The translations under genes were made by a program, and so were the position numbers. A DNA stretch of 64,000 bases, from contig NZ_JABASS010000002.1 of assembly GCF_016107545.1 (NCBI RefSeq), positions 62,001 to 126,000 on the forward strand, given 5' to 3'. How positions within the stretch are numbered: the first letter of the stretch is position 1; every line of letters starts with the position of its first letter. This DNA is from Psychrobacter namhaensis (GTDB lineage Bacteria; Pseudomonadota; Gammaproteobacteria; Pseudomonadales; Moraxellaceae). Below, one piece after another: positions 56,101 through 64,000 of this stretch. The notes below the pieces were generated by a model. That model searched no databases and was not told where the DNA came from. It saw only the letters and a list, made by a program, of their open reading frames with translations.

Positions 56101-57110
56101 AAGTGACGCAAATCTCTGGTCGCGGCGTTGGGATGGACGTGGTTATTAGTGAGATTCGTCAATTAGGTGGCGCCGTATCGGTCACCTCGGAGTTAGGTAA
56201 GGGATCACGCTTTACGATGCGTTTACCACTGACGGTGGCCGTGTCTGATGCTTTGGTGGTTCGGGCCGCGGATCGATATTATGCTATACCATTGGTGCAG
56301 ATTGAGCGTGTGGTTCGTATCAGTCCAGAAAAGCTTTACGACTATTATCAGTCAAATGATGCGACATTGAGCTTTGAGGACGGTGATTATCGGGTACGCT
56401 ATTTAAATGAAATCTTATCAGGCAATAAGCTAAACGAGCTTGTCGTTAATACCAACACCAGTTTGCCGCTCATTCTTATTAAAAACCGCACAGGACACAA
56501 CATTGCTTTGCAAGTTGACCAAATTGCAGGGTCACGTATTGAGGTGGTGGTAAAACCATTAGGAAAACAGCTGTCAAACCTACCTGGGATTTCAGCTGCT
56601 ACTATTATGGGCGATGGCTCGGTAATGCTCATCTTAGATCTGATCGCGTTAATGCGTAATGCCCAGTTAAGTAAAAACGTCACGAAATCCGCTGATGCTA
56701 AGAGAGGTCGTTTAGAGTCTAAGTCCACGGTCTTAGTCGTCGATGACTCAGTCACCGTACGTAAAGTAACGTCACGTTTCTTGGAGCGCCAAGGGTTTAA
56801 TGTCGCGGTGGCAAAAGACGGTATCGATGCGATTGAGATATTACAAGACACGACCCCAGACATGATACTGCTAGACATTGAGATGCCGCGCATGGACGGT
56901 TTTGAGGTCGCTACCCAAGTCAGACACAATAAGCGCTTACAGCACATTCCTATCATTATGATTACCTCACGTACTGGTGAGAAGCACCGTGAGCGTGCCC
57001 TAGAGATTGGCGTGAATGACTACATGGGTAAGCCATTCCAAGAGCAAGAGCTGCTCAGTAAAATCCAGCAGATACTGGGTCAAAAGGTCAGCTTGACTCA
57101 TGATGGATAA
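50181..57110 (+). CDS. chpA: Giant hybrid chemosensory kinase ChpA
   Basis: 2309-residue CheA-type kinase, core of the Pil-Chp array. The N-terminal ~600 residues include a degenerate Hpt-like region (FimL-like). Five Hpt domains have visible phospho-histidines: FHTLKGSGRM at H687 and H892, FHTLRGASG at H1089, LHTIKGGARM at H1384 and H1561. Then dimerisation, HATPase (LEHMLRNAVDHGIE near 1880, VDDGRGID, GRGVGMDVV), a CheW domain, and a C-terminal receiver from ~2183 with phospho-acceptor in ILLDIEMPRMDGFEV. Pseudomonas ChpA (2472 residues) has a similar plan with a few more Xpt units. It overlaps chpB by 11 bases. Confidence 0.97.
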   Translation: MKNQPNDIVTLEWLLPLFNQQLSQISEGWQLGADRTNAEQMVQNYHQVGGALTMIRLPLLASLANKLSLLAEASNRTSSHNSNSTHRRIGQLSHELLQRELNQYAHTSSYRTAFVSNATNKLTQALAKLGIETDSPASLIDHQGEHSYPNAVDDHVTDDRFIDDSVIDNIEVVVPTSRAATQLADHHYQQLLLVWRQQVQELLVTNTNQASLLTVLARVSQYLWQTTQDGDLQRLWYLTELWLNDLTHNDTPLPEQYAPLLSQLEQMIASCVQHTQLSSSTIKHLTTSVYAELNSLAQNSEHTQSTLSGVSHSAPTPSRFLPRILSELETLIFHLDKPDTLLTPLQKIKSQLKGRGWTYYVAQVDTVLTDIEHALSSETGFAQEQGQIERKLQELYSAIYNTEQTISLKIGSAASFITRSDVCESVDTQTADSQDSTPAGEGLRELRIAVEDVKQSFSAYIQRQDIHLLPTATDFTRIGDAFADMGLPAIRQTMNDMASIFTQLATHKIEALSWDMTQSLAEGLTSIELLLDYLAQQVFNQQLLTRANEHTAKATQLLDVYIEAPETINDTFLTQKPAATNVLRYDDSGEIAPITESSTDSESVVGQATTDIGSNSANDQDNSSESAALMRAREQVKPDNFEIDEEIRDIFIEEATDVITDLEDFLPIWQQDAQDLTPLTEVRRGFHTLKGSGRMVGAFSISEMAWSIENLLNRLLDKTLPVTDEVVSLVIETTKRLPALVTDFAAQHLPGFDPAVTILQSHNLMTQQSINAGLPTSEPALTDTEVSSLTADYAELSDSLDTVYESTKDSNDSERSSKPASLSTLAIPAVLDPFMAETDQLPVDASDADPDIKEIFIEEANEVLADIIPLCANWQLSPTDLSVLADIRRGFHTLKGSGRMVGANYTAELAWAIENMLNRLLDRSITVSADMCQLIADVLAAYPTMLTVFENNGQEYPAMVPLWIACAKAFSKQRGDEFSYSALTEQASNEFEQEESNQDWVVSADVDEADLIDDSSEEIDITLQTINSVNEMIAEAPIILAPQSEKEKAFFEIFIDEAEGLLHDIDQFVDEHQNQPYVEVTDAIVRAFHTLRGASGSSALAAISEVSATIEHSLELLQQQDTAMNAQHLEALAQSATLMDGYLYNYKQNIQPQDVSIEDAQSQQDIASLQAMLGEPYGVSDAEVISDNKPTIAQLLDNHIDELLDAEWELDAALSHSETAQVQSYIEQQISQIQYLANKAQAFPKFTSILNELGHAYTYLQGNPDKARDKNVQAVLHDGHAQLVGLFDALAGSMSLKIDQQALDDLQSIYQNDDSSTHNESVFTVQTVSAPDLQLESIDTDAELLEIFLEEAQELDTALDESFNKWRADITNVNALKVLQRHLHTIKGGARMAGIRSIGDLTHEAESIYEAFVENRRAPTAQWLEIMQVVQDTMSLQLMHIVNYKKSFFASALIEQLQQFEKAKTLPETVELIIPAPKSRFDSETVSTAADSSYDSDAASDALSLDTMIKQSWAHGLPDPDILAVFLEEAEELTNRNKYLHLFLKDTSNTTALQALQRDLHTIKGGARMVTAAGIADLAHEMEAVYKDFVNNRRPTTKKVLELLVASHDWLADAVSMLRQHVNPPTPALLIEALQQFGKNPDSLKQIPKESLQAQHEAIFIARERQDSQYLAKDISDMPAMVSSTNEEDQSANNNEMIRISGGLIEHMINLSGESAINRARIDMGMSSLTNSIEDMGITVQRLADQLRRMEIELEAQILSQIDDELIENEDFDPLEMDQYSSLNQLSKSLTESASDLVDINHTLLEKTRDSESLLLQLSRTQTELQDGLMHSRMVPFTRLTPRLERVVRQTANELNKSVELTIINADDEMDRTILERITSPLEHMLRNAVDHGIENTSTRLKAGKERSGRITLEVQREGSEIVIQLVDDGRGIDVDAVRNKAISQGLIDADDNSLTDLDIMQYIFNAGLSTSKQVTQISGRGVGMDVVISEIRQLGGAVSVTSELGKGSRFTMRLPLTVAVSDALVVRAADRYYAIPLVQIERVVRISPEKLYDYYQSNDATLSFEDGDYRVRYLNEILSGNKLNELVVNTNTSLPLILIKNRTGHNIALQVDQIAGSRIEVVVKPLGKQLSNLPGISAATIMGDGSVMLILDLIALMRNAQLSKNVTKSADAKRGRLESKSTVLVVDDSVTVRKVTSRFLERQGFNVAVAKDGIDAIEILQDTTPDMILLDIEMPRMDGFEVATQVRHNKRLQHIPIIMITSRTGEKHRERALEIGVNDYMGKPFQEQELLSKIQQILGQKVSLTHDG

Positions 57111-58104
57111 TGCACGTGTTTTGGCACTGAGTAAAAAAAACAAAGATGATATCAAGGTGATGGTGGTAGCAGAAGACTACCATCAGCGTATGGCTTTTTC
57201 GGACACTGTACGCAGTTGTGGTTTTACCCTCGTTGGTTGTGTGTCACGGCTGCAATTGCAAAAAAAAAGTGAGCTTGCTGATATGGCCATCGATATTTGG
57301 CTGATAGACAGTGACTACGATGATAATGTGCTTACTGTGACCACCGCCTCTAAACCCGCCGCCGTACTGGTCGGTTTTAGTCAAGCACCTTATCTGAATG
57401 AAGCGCAGCAGTATGCCAAATGGCAGCGTAAGTTAAAGCGTAAGCTTGCACACATATTTGCTTTACCGCTCTTAGTAGATGCCCCTGTTCAAAGGAATGA
57501 AAGTCCTGAAATAGAGTGGCGCTATGTGGTTTTTTTGGGCGCTTCTATGGGAGGGCCTAATGCCATAAAAGAGTTTTTAGATAACGTGTCGCCCACGCTG
57601 CCGATTTGTATTTTACTGGCCCATCATTTTAACAGAACCATGATTGATACCTTGCCACGCATACTCAACCGTCATAATAACTGGCGTTGTCAGGTCATCA
57701 CTTCTTCACAGCGCTTACGAGCCGGTCAGTGCCTTATAGCACCTATCGATAAGCAGATTGTCTGTGATTCAACAGGTCGGGTAATACTGTTAGATCAAGC
57801 TTGGAGCGGGGAGTATAAACCTGCTATCGGTCAGATTCTCAAAAACACCAGCGACGTTTATGGTAGTGAGCTTATCAATATCATATTTTCAGGGATGGGC
57901 AACGATGGATCCCAGTACTTGGATCTCATTCAAAATAACAACAGTCAATTGTGGGCGCAAGACCCTAGTTTGAGCGCTTGTTCAAGTCAACCTCAGGCTA
58001 TTATTGATTCAGGGTATTGTGGTTTTGTCGGTAGTCCAGCGGATTTGGCAAAAAAACTGACGGATTATATTGGCGAGAGGGCGGTGACAAGCTCTTCGCC
58101 TTAA
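57100..58104 (+). CDS. chpB: Chemoreceptor methylesterase ChpB (CheB family)
   Basis: 334 residues. The C-terminal CheB domain has its catalytic triad in GASMGGPNAI (Ser), LLAHHFNR (His) and FSGMGNDGSQ (Asp). The N-terminal ~120 residues resemble a receiver in outline (VMVVAEDYHQRMAF) but lack the usual DD pair and switch Lys context, so phospho-regulation is doubtful. Starts within the end of chpA. Confidence 0.92.
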   Translation: MMDNARVLALSKKNKDDIKVMVVAEDYHQRMAFSDTVRSCGFTLVGCVSRLQLQKKSELADMAIDIWLIDSDYDDNVLTVTTASKPAAVLVGFSQAPYLNEAQQYAKWQRKLKRKLAHIFALPLLVDAPVQRNESPEIEWRYVVFLGASMGGPNAIKEFLDNVSPTLPICILLAHHFNRTMIDTLPRILNRHNNWRCQVITSSQRLRAGQCLIAPIDKQIVCDSTGRVILLDQAWSGEYKPAIGQILKNTSDVYGSELINIIFSGMGNDGSQYLDLIQNNNSQLWAQDPSLSACSSQPQAIIDSGYCGFVGSPADLAKKLTDYIGERAVTSSSP

Positions 58105-58121
58105 CTTATGGTGAGCGATGT

Positions 58122-58637
58122 ATGAAACAAATTTTGAAACATTCGTTTGAGGCAGTAAGCTTGCTGACCACAAACAACGGTATGCTTGATGTTACTGTTA
58201 TTCCAGCTGTTAACCAACCTGACTGGTTGATTCCAAGTAGCCTGATTTTGAGTGTGGAAAACTGTGCCGAGCGTACGTCAACCTATGACTGGCAGCAACA
58301 AGCGCTGATGGTATTTCATCTGTTACCACAGGAGCAGTCACCAGAGACAATCGTAGTATTAGAGGGTAATACCTCAGATCACCGCTTGGCTTTGCAAACG
58401 GCAGGCGAGTTGCAACCACGCCAAGTGCGTATTTCTGAGGTGAAAGACATTGATGTCCCTGAGCAGTTCGATAACTCTGAGCCACTCAATAATATGGATA
58501 CGGATGATAGGGGATTACCCCTTAATGAAAACGTTGTGCTATCCTACCTTTTTCAAACCGTTATGATTGATGACAAAACTTACTTGGTGCCAGACTTAGA
58601 TAAAATTGCGCACCAATTAATTGATTTAGACAGCTAA
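58122..58637 (+). CDS. chpC: CheW-like protein ChpC
   Basis: 171-residue CheW-domain protein: WLIPSSLILSVENCAE, LMVFHLLPQEQSPETIVVLEGN, and a C-terminal YLFQTVMIDDKTYLVPDLD. In Pseudomonas ChpC links other inputs to ChpA. Last gene of the cluster, 17 bases after chpB. No hairpin terminator was seen before the cytochrome gene. Confidence 0.85.
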   Translation: MKQILKHSFEAVSLLTTNNGMLDVTVIPAVNQPDWLIPSSLILSVENCAERTSTYDWQQQALMVFHLLPQEQSPETIVVLEGNTSDHRLALQTAGELQPRQVRISEVKDIDVPEQFDNSEPLNNMDTDDRGLPLNENVVLSYLFQTVMIDDKTYLVPDLDKIAHQLIDLDS

Positions 58638-58778
58638 CTTTTCATCTGTTTTTGAGTGGGTCTTTGCTATCAAAGCGATCGTCCAGTCATCCTTGATGAT
58701 GGTTAACTACTGAATCATAGCTGTTTTGTCTATCATATGAATGACAGCTAATTGATGACGAGGGTAATAGGGCAACTC

Positions 58779-59306
58779 ATGAGCAATGTAAATTCAAACG
58801 TATCAAAGTGGTCCGTCAGTAGCCGTATCTTTCATTGGATTAGTGCGATTTTGTTGCTAGTCACGTGGGTAATGATACTGCTGTACGACAATCTTGATAG
58901 CAACCTTTATATCGGATTGCATAAATCGTTTGGCATCAGCTTGCTGTTTTGGATGATAGCGCGGGTCATCAACCGTCTATTGACTAAAGCTCCGCCATCA
59001 GTCCCAATGCCAAAGTGGCAAGCCCTGCTGGCACACTTAACCCATTTCGGTTTGTATGCATTATTAATCGCCATGCCAATGGCCGGCTTGTTAATGACGG
59101 TCTATGGTGGCCGACCAGTTGATATTTTTGGCTTGTTTCAGATTCCAGTGTTTGTCACCCCAGATCGCGGATTGGCCCGCTCCTATAATGATTTGCACAC
59201 TGATATTATCTGGCCTGCGATTATTGCGTTTACGCTTATCCATATTGGCGCAGCTTTATATCATCAGTTTGTGAAAAAAGACAATTTGATAGCGCGCATG
59301 AAGTAG
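58779..59306 (+). CDS. Cytochrome b561 family membrane protein
   Basis: About 175 residues, four membrane segments, di-heme b-type. Heme-ligand histidines are in SSRIFHWISAILLL, IGLHKSFGISLLF, LLAHLTHFGLYALL and FTLIHIGAALYHQF. CybB-like; likely quinol oxidation or superoxide handling. Start at 58779 with AGGG upstream; ATG 58755 lacks a site. Confidence 0.9.
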   Translation: MSNVNSNVSKWSVSSRIFHWISAILLLVTWVMILLYDNLDSNLYIGLHKSFGISLLFWMIARVINRLLTKAPPSVPMPKWQALLAHLTHFGLYALLIAMPMAGLLMTVYGGRPVDIFGLFQIPVFVTPDRGLARSYNDLHTDIIWPAIIAFTLIHIGAALYHQFVKKDNLIARMK

Positions 59307-59333
59307 TCGTTTTTGGGTTAATTTTTATCGACG

Positions 59334-59369
59334 AAAAAGCCCTAAGTACGAGAATACTTAGGGCTTTTT
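59334..59369. terminator. Bidirectional terminator
   Basis: Perfect 15-base stem (AAAAAGCCCTAAGTA) with a six-base loop. Ends the cytochrome gene and the convergent min genes. Confidence 0.95.
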
Positions 59370-59416
59370 TAGGTGCGGCATAAAGGCGTCAAGGCACAAA
59401 AGAGTGTTTGACGACG

Positions 59417-59710
59417 TTATTTTTTATGCTCAGGCAAACTGATATTCATCTCTAGTACATCTAAGCTGTCTTCAGAACGATGATTGATATTAACATCATC
59501 TATCTGTACACCATTGACATACTTATTAACCACTTCTAGTATTTCACGTTTCATTTTTTCGATACGATCAACGGTTAAGCGATTATTTAAACGATTTTCG
59601 CTAGCAACGATAACCTTGAGACGTTCAGTAGCTAAATTAGCGCTGCCTGCGCTACTACTGTCGTCAGTACCAAACAGGCTACTCCAAAATCCTTTTTTCT
59701 TAGTCATCAT
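59417..59710 (-). CDS. minE: Cell division topological factor MinE
   Basis: 97 residues. N-terminal amphipathic membrane-targeting stretch ([10 protein letters not shown]), anti-MinCD segment [19 protein letters not shown]-terminal dimer domain with [13 protein letters not shown]. It displaces MinD from the pole and drives oscillation. Its ATG shares the A of the minD TAA, so translation is coupled; a second ATG three bases later is possible. Confidence 0.96.
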   Translation of the reverse strand: MMTKKKGFWSSLFGTDDSSSAGSANLATERLKVIVASENRLNNRLTVDRIEKMKREILEVVNKYVNGVQIDDVNINHRSEDSLDVLEMNISLPEHKK

Positions 59711-60522
59711 TAACCCCCAAACCAGCGCTGTAATAAACTTTTTTTCTTCACGTCAATATGACGTAGTGGACGTTCTTCGCCTAAGAAACGGGCGACAATG
59801 TCATCATAACACTGACCAGCAACAGAATCGGTATAATGAATAACGGGCTCACCGTGGTTAGATGCTTCAAGCACTGAATGGCTTTCAGGAACCACGCCAA
59901 GTAACGGCACTTTTAGGATATCATTCGAGATCGTATCGATATCCATCATCTCATTAGCAGCGGCACGTTCGGCATTGTAACGAGTGATAATCAAGTGCTC
60001 ACGTACCGTACCTTGATTCTCTGCGACCTTTTTCGTTTGGCTTTGTAAAATACCAATAATACGATCTGAGTCACGCACTGAAGAGATCTCAGGGTTGGTG
60101 ACGATGATCGCTTCATCAGCATGATACATTGCTAACTGAGCCCCGCGCTCAATGCCAGCAGGCGAATCACAGATAATATAGTCAAACTGTTTAGACAGCT
60201 CAGCCATAACCTCCGCCACACCTTCATTTGTCAATGCGTCTTTGTCACGGGTTTGACTGGCGGGAAGGATGTACAAGTTTTCGAGCTGTTTGTCTTTGAC
60301 AAGGGCTTGCGACAAGCGCGCGTTACCGGTGATGACATCGACAAAATCGTAAACAATTCGGTTCTCACAACCCATGATCAAGTCTAGATTACGTAGACCC
60401 ACATCAAAATCGATAACGACTGTCTTATAGCCACGCAACGCTAAACCAGCGGCAAAAGAGGCACTTGTCGTGGTTTTGCCCACACCGCCTTTACCTGAAG
60501 TGATTACAACTATCTTCGCCAC
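59710..60522 (-). CDS. minD: Septum-site ATPase MinD
   Basis: 270 residues. Deviant Walker [12 protein letters not shown] (residues 9-19), switch [19 protein letters not shown] and [16 protein letters not shown]-terminal amphipathic membrane helix [12 protein letters not shown]. Recruits MinC to the membrane. Unlike most Min loci, minC does not directly precede it; 404 bases intervene. Confidence 0.97.
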   Translation of the reverse strand: MAKIVVITSGKGGVGKTTTSASFAAGLALRGYKTVVIDFDVGLRNLDLIMGCENRIVYDFVDVITGNARLSQALVKDKQLENLYILPASQTRDKDALTNEGVAEVMAELSKQFDYIICDSPAGIERGAQLAMYHADEAIIVTNPEISSVRDSDRIIGILQSQTKKVAENQGTVREHLIITRYNAERAAANEMMDIDTISNDILKVPLLGVVPESHSVLEASNHGEPVIHYTDSVAGQCYDDIVARFLGEERPLRHIDVKKKSLLQRWFGG

Positions 60523-60926
60523 AATGGCACACTCCTATGAATCAATGGGTTATCTTTATATAAATAGGGCAACGGCATGTTATTCACATACGATATATAC
60601 ACTACCTGCGAACCTAGCCTAGCATAAATAAACAAAAATTTATAGCAGGTCGAGACTAAAGCAGAAAAACAGTTTCTATATAGACCACACGGCCTCGTTA
60701 CCTAAAATTTACCAGTTAATACCGCCTTTTTTATCTAATAAAATAGGCATTTATGAAGAGGGTAAATAGTGGCAGAGCTAGCGATTCATCATAGAGCAAT
60801 TTTGTTAAATAAACTTACTATAATATTAAGTAAGCCACTTATAAGGCGTTAAGAATCGATCAGCTTAGTCAGCCGACCCTTCTAAAAAGCGCCTAAAATA
60901 CTGATGGGTGCAAATCAGTGAGTGTG
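60523..60926. other. 404-base gap between minC and minD
   Basis: No coding frame. Two inverted repeats: ACCTGC...GCAGGT enclosing ATAAAT/ATTTAT at 60604-60650, and CTTACT/AGTAAG at 60814-60834. A minD promoter must lie here if minC transcription stops. Confidence 0.55.
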
Positions 60927-61751
60927 TTAGGTTTCATCCATCACCGTAAACACCAAACCTTCACCTTCTATAAACCTGACTTGCACTGACTTATCAATCA
61001 CATGCTCGGGTAAGTTGTCGCGCAAGCAATAGGTGCCAGCCACCGAAACCAATGATGGATTGAAAACCTGACAAAAAATACGCGCATCTTTGTCACCAGT
61101 CGCGCCTGCGACCAGTCGACCTTGGGCACGACCGTAGATGTGCAAGCTGTTATCAGTAATCGCTTCAGCACCGCTATTGACACTGTTGGTCAAGATTAAG
61201 TCACCGCCGACGTGATTGAGGCTTTGCCCTGAGCGTAGCATTTGGTCATAAATGAGACTGGTAATTTGCTCCGTGCTCACTAGGGATTCTGCAGTGACAT
61301 CAGATATCGTTGTCTCAGTGGCTGTGTCGTTGATTGCAGTGGTGTCTTTATTGCTGGCCAAATCGGCATTTTTATCCTCAGCTACTTTAGCGACCTGCGG
61401 CGCTGCTTTTTTGCTCGGTAAAATACGCTCGATACGTTTGCCATCGGCGGGGAAGATTGCCAAGCGCTGTGCGCGTGCTTGTTCGTCCAGCTTTCCTGTC
61501 ACTACGCCAATAGGTTGTAGACCCCATGACCATAACAGCTCTACCAATGCTGATAGGTCTTGCTCAACCTCACTATCGATGAGGATGGGGATATTGCTCG
61601 TTTTATTGCTCAGCGTTTCAGCAAGCTGGGCTTCAATAGCGACCAGATCATCGGTACTAAACTGCAAACGTGAAAAGGTCAGCATCTTGCCATAAAAGGC
61701 CAACGCTGGTGCGGCACTCGAGGCCTGGTTATTTTTATCTAAAACTGTCAT
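60927..61751 (-). CDS. minC: Septum-site inhibitor MinC
   Basis: 274 residues. N-domain (FSRLQFSTDDLVAIE) inhibits FtsZ; a linker (about residues 125-180) is long and Ala/Thr/Asp-rich; C-domain beta-helix has GGDLILTNSVNSGAEAI, DNSLHIYGRAQGRLVAGATG and RIFCQVFNPSLVSVAG. GAGGATTTAT precedes the ATG at 61751; an earlier ATG at 61790 would add 13 residues. E. coli MinC is 231 residues; the excess is linker. Confidence 0.95.
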   Translation of the reverse strand: MTVLDKNNQASSAAPALAFYGKMLTFSRLQFSTDDLVAIEAQLAETLSNKTSNIPILIDSEVEQDLSALVELLWSWGLQPIGVVTGKLDEQARAQRLAIFPADGKRIERILPSKKAAPQVAKVAEDKNADLASNKDTTAINDTATETTISDVTAESLVSTEQITSLIYDQMLRSGQSLNHVGGDLILTNSVNSGAEAITDNSLHIYGRAQGRLVAGATGDKDARIFCQVFNPSLVSVAGTYCLRDNLPEHVIDKSVQVRFIEGEGLVFTVMDET

Positions 61752-61859
61752 ATATAAATCCTCAAGAGATAATCCTATCGCTGTACTCACACTGCTATTT
61801 TATTATCGAACCATATTGTTTATTTACTACTGAGCCATACTCACTGTTAGAAGTACAGG

Positions 61860-62954
61860 TTACAAATTAAGCATGTCTTGATGTTTCCACTGCTGTACTT
61901 TTACTTGAGCTTCAAACTCAGTCAGACTGTCATCAATGATACTCGAAATCAAGGTATCCAGTGCGGTATTATCAGTGTCTATATTCGCAATACCATTCGC
62001 AATCGCTACCATCAATGCGTCGAGACGCTCAGTGTCAAGCAGGCGTTTATTCAGCGCGTAAACGACGTTCTCACCTATATTATGCCCGACATGTTGTAGC
62101 TGCGATTCAATTAAGCTACCAGCGATGGGTATCATGCGAAGGTAACGGCGTAACTCAGGGGTGTTGGCCAACCCTTCTTCAATAGCATGGCCCATCTCAC
62201 TGGCTAACATATTGCTGCCGCCTGTTGATGCCGTCAATGCCTGTAATTTGGGTGCCAGTTCTGACCGTAGTACGGACAACAATGCGGCTTCAATCTCCGT
62301 GCGATTTCGCGCAATCGTGGATTCAATAAATGATTTGTGCGTCTCAGGGTTGGTCAGTTGCTGCCGAAAGTTTTGGATAGCGGTTAGTATGACGCGATCA
62401 GACAGCTCTTCTAATAGTAAGTCGATATAGAATGTAATGCGATTGATCCAGGGCTGCGGCAGCACTTGGTAGCCAAGCTGATACAAGCGCCTGCCGATGA
62501 CCACTGCTCGAAACAAACGTAAGGCTCGTAGCTGCGGAAAACACCCCAGTACTTCGTACCAATGGACAAAAGGAAAAAAGAACCAGCGATAATAAACTTG
62601 TTGTTTCACTGCAATCGCCCAACGCAACAACAGCTCAAGAATTAAAAAGACGGTAAAAAAACCACCAACAGTACGCAAAGGGTCATGCAGGGTGTTTTGA
62701 TACCAGTTGAGCGCCTCGCTAATGCTCAGCCACCCTGCGACATTGTGACTAAAGTTACTCATCAAGATCGCATCCACACTAATCAGTAGCAGATCAATAC
62801 TGATCGCAATGATCATCACGATATCATAAGTAAGTTTTAAGCGATTTGGCTTTGGGCGATTGGGTCGGGGCAGCTTATCATCTGATAAACGAGGCGACTG
62901 ATTTGGCACGGGCGCTGAGTCTAGCGGTGGACTAGTAATAGGAGAGGCGGACAC
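61860..62954 (-). CDS. Membrane protein with voltage-sensor-like N-terminal region
   Basis: About 364 residues. After a Pro-rich start there are hydrophobic segments at roughly residues 44-68, 95-113 and around 120-140, then an S4-like basic stretch QLRALRLFRAVVIGRRLYQL. The C-terminal ~200 residues are helical and soluble. No pore motif. Moraxellaceae homologues are often labelled ion transporter; function not established. GTG at 62954 with AAGG upstream is preferred over TTG at 62960. Confidence 0.6.
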   Translation of the reverse strand: MSASPITSPPLDSAPVPNQSPRLSDDKLPRPNRPKPNRLKLTYDIVMIIAISIDLLLISVDAILMSNFSHNVAGWLSISEALNWYQNTLHDPLRTVGGFFTVFLILELLLRWAIAVKQQVYYRWFFFPFVHWYEVLGCFPQLRALRLFRAVVIGRRLYQLGYQVLPQPWINRITFYIDLLLEELSDRVILTAIQNFRQQLTNPETHKSFIESTIARNRTEIEAALLSVLRSELAPKLQALTASTGGSNMLASEMGHAIEEGLANTPELRRYLRMIPIAGSLIESQLQHVGHNIGENVVYALNKRLLDTERLDALMVAIANGIANIDTDNTALDTLISSIIDDSLTEFEAQVKVQQWKHQDMLNL

Positions 62955-63157
62955 AGTCAAACCTTATAAGTAATCAATAGCATAAAAAAATAAGCGACTC
63001 AAATAGCACATGGCCACCAAGTCAGTCATGGGAAAAAAGCCATAAGCTTATAACCATTCACATTATCAATGAATAAGGTTAAAAAACAACCCATCTTCTA
63101 TTATAATTATGCACTGATTCTCTTTACGCCCTCACGCTCTTAACCGTCATAAACGGC

Positions 63158-64000
63158 TTAAGTTTGCGGGTTTGCTTCAAACTCAGCCAGCATATCTGTA
63201 ATCAGCTGGTCTTTTTCGCGCCATATTTGCTCAACCCACTCAAACATTTGCGCTTTTACGGCGGCATCGTTTTCATAGCCGCCATTTTGGATGCCAGTGA
63301 ATAGGGCATCAGGTATCTTGATATGTCTGACATCCACACCCAAGCGTTTAATGTTTCCTTTCCAAAGGTCACTATAAGTCGGTACCCCATCTGGATAGAC
63401 AATGGTCATATCTAACATGCCATCGATATCGGCGCCTAACGCGTTAATGGCCAATGATAGACCGCCTGCACGTGGCTTTAGGAGATGCGTATAAGGGGAC
63501 TGCTGCTGTGTATGTTTGGCCTTGGTAAAGCGCGTACCCTCTAAATAATTTAACAACGTAAACGGCTTGTCTTTTAATAGGGCGCAGGCACGCTTGGCTT
63601 CTTCAATGTCCTTACCTTTTAGGGCAGGATTTTTGGCGATGGCCTCTTTGGAATATCGGCGCATCATTGGGAAGTCTAAAAAGTAAAAAGCTTGTCCAAC
63701 AATGGGAATGTAGATCAGTTCAAACTTGGTAAAGAATCGGGTTAACGGCAGGCGTTTTTCACTAATGTACTGCACGATACTGGTGTCGACCCAAGACTGA
63801 TGGTTACTGATAAGCAAGTATTTACCATGCATATGCACGTCATCGGGTAAGTTGATGCGCCAATCTTTACGCGGCAGTATGTTGTCGATTAACGCATTGT
63901 TACTACCGATCCAGTGATTGGTGATTTTGATGACTGTTTTATCGGCAATAGCCGCGCCAGTGAAAATCTTGCCAACACCCATTAGCCATAAAGGAATGCT
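63158..64000 (-). CDS. PlsC-type acyltransferase, 5'-truncated by the window edge
   Basis: About 280 codons visible; the frame stays open to base 64000, so the true start probably lies outside. An ATG at 63982 exists but is preceded in frame by IPLWL, which looks native. Motif I is NHQSWVD (H-x4-D), motif III is EGTRFTKAK, later TIVYPDGVP. Resembles the YihG/YihU-neighbour branch of 1-acylglycerol-3-phosphate acyltransferases that act on membrane phospholipids. Substrate unproven. Confidence 0.87.
   Translation of the reverse strand, partial: SIPLWLMGVGKIFTGAAIADKTVIKITNHWIGSNNALIDNILPRKDWRINLPDDVHMHGKYLLISNHQSWVDTSIVQYISEKRLPLTRFFTKFELIYIPIVGQAFYFLDFPMMRRYSKEAIAKNPALKGKDIEEAKRACALLKDKPFTLLNYLEGTRFTKAKHTQQQSPYTHLLKPRAGGLSLAINALGADIDGMLDMTIVYPDGVPTYSDLWKGNIKRLGVDVRHIKIPDALFTGIQNGGYENDAAVKAQMFEWVEQIWREKDQLITDMLAEFEANPQT

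Noticed and set aside
2..64000. tRNA, rRNA, CRISPR arrays, insertion sequences, prophage
   Set aside because: Looked for T-loop sequences, evenly spaced repeats, transposase motifs and phage structural genes on both strands; none seen by eye. A tRNAscan or ISfinder search could still find something short.

Overview
The window looks like a chromosomal segment of a Moraxellaceae gammaproteobacterium, most likely Psychrobacter. This is inferred from gene content and protein style: an unbroken Pil-Chp twitching cluster, a HilE-free Min locus, a FadE-type acyl-CoA dehydrogenase, an M16C peptidase and many acidic Ser/Asp/Thr/His-rich insertions. I found no rRNA, tRNA, CRISPR array, insertion sequence or prophage. 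The window opens inside valS and closes inside an acyltransferase gene.

Layout: (1) 2-2728, valS without its N-terminus, then a terminator. (2) 2887-5867, a visibly AT-rich four-gene operon: TIR protein, larger TIR protein, stand-alone SLOG-domain protein, and a ThsB-like (DUF1863) TIR protein. Genes overlap or are 13 bases apart, and the operon sits between two terminator hairpins. This is the accessory region and the best candidate for an undescribed system: a Thoeris-like NAD-signalling immune operon with no recognisable ThsA (SIR2-SLOG) effector. (3) 6245-31541, core and housekeeping genes: YbaN, cold-shock protein, YeiH with its LysR regulator, universal stress protein, M16C peptidase, a frameshifted serine hydrolase, two Nudix proteins, a DUF2236 oxygenase-like protein, NhaA, two TSUP carriers, a dicarboxylate/amino-acid symporter, FadE, RadC, CoaBC, DUF2905, a histone-deacetylase-like hydrolase and a YbjN protein. 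(4) 31598-40306, a protein of unknown function, cytochrome c maturation genes ccmABCD and ccmE, an aldo/keto reductase, and the methionine importer metNIQ. (5) 40672-45281, a sensor kinase, its OmpR-type regulator and a periplasmic adaptor lipoprotein; the kinase and the adaptor carry long disordered insertions. (6) 45963-58637, pilG-pilH-pilI-pilJ-pilK-chpA-chpB-chpC, a complete chemosensory array for type IV pili. (7) 58779-64000, cytochrome b561, minE-minD-(404-base gap)-minC, a voltage-sensor-like membrane protein and a PlsC-type acyltransferase.

How the genes work together: the Chp array would relay surface or chemical signals from PilJ through PilI/ChpC to the giant kinase ChpA and on to the single-domain regulators PilG and PilH, with PilK and ChpB adjusting receptor methylation. 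CcmA-E deliver heme for c-type cytochromes. MetNIQ imports methionine. MinCDE positions the division septum. In the TIR operon, I infer that one or more TIR enzymes make an NAD-derived signal that the SLOG protein senses and passes to a TIR effector. All functional calls come from reading motifs; no database search was run.
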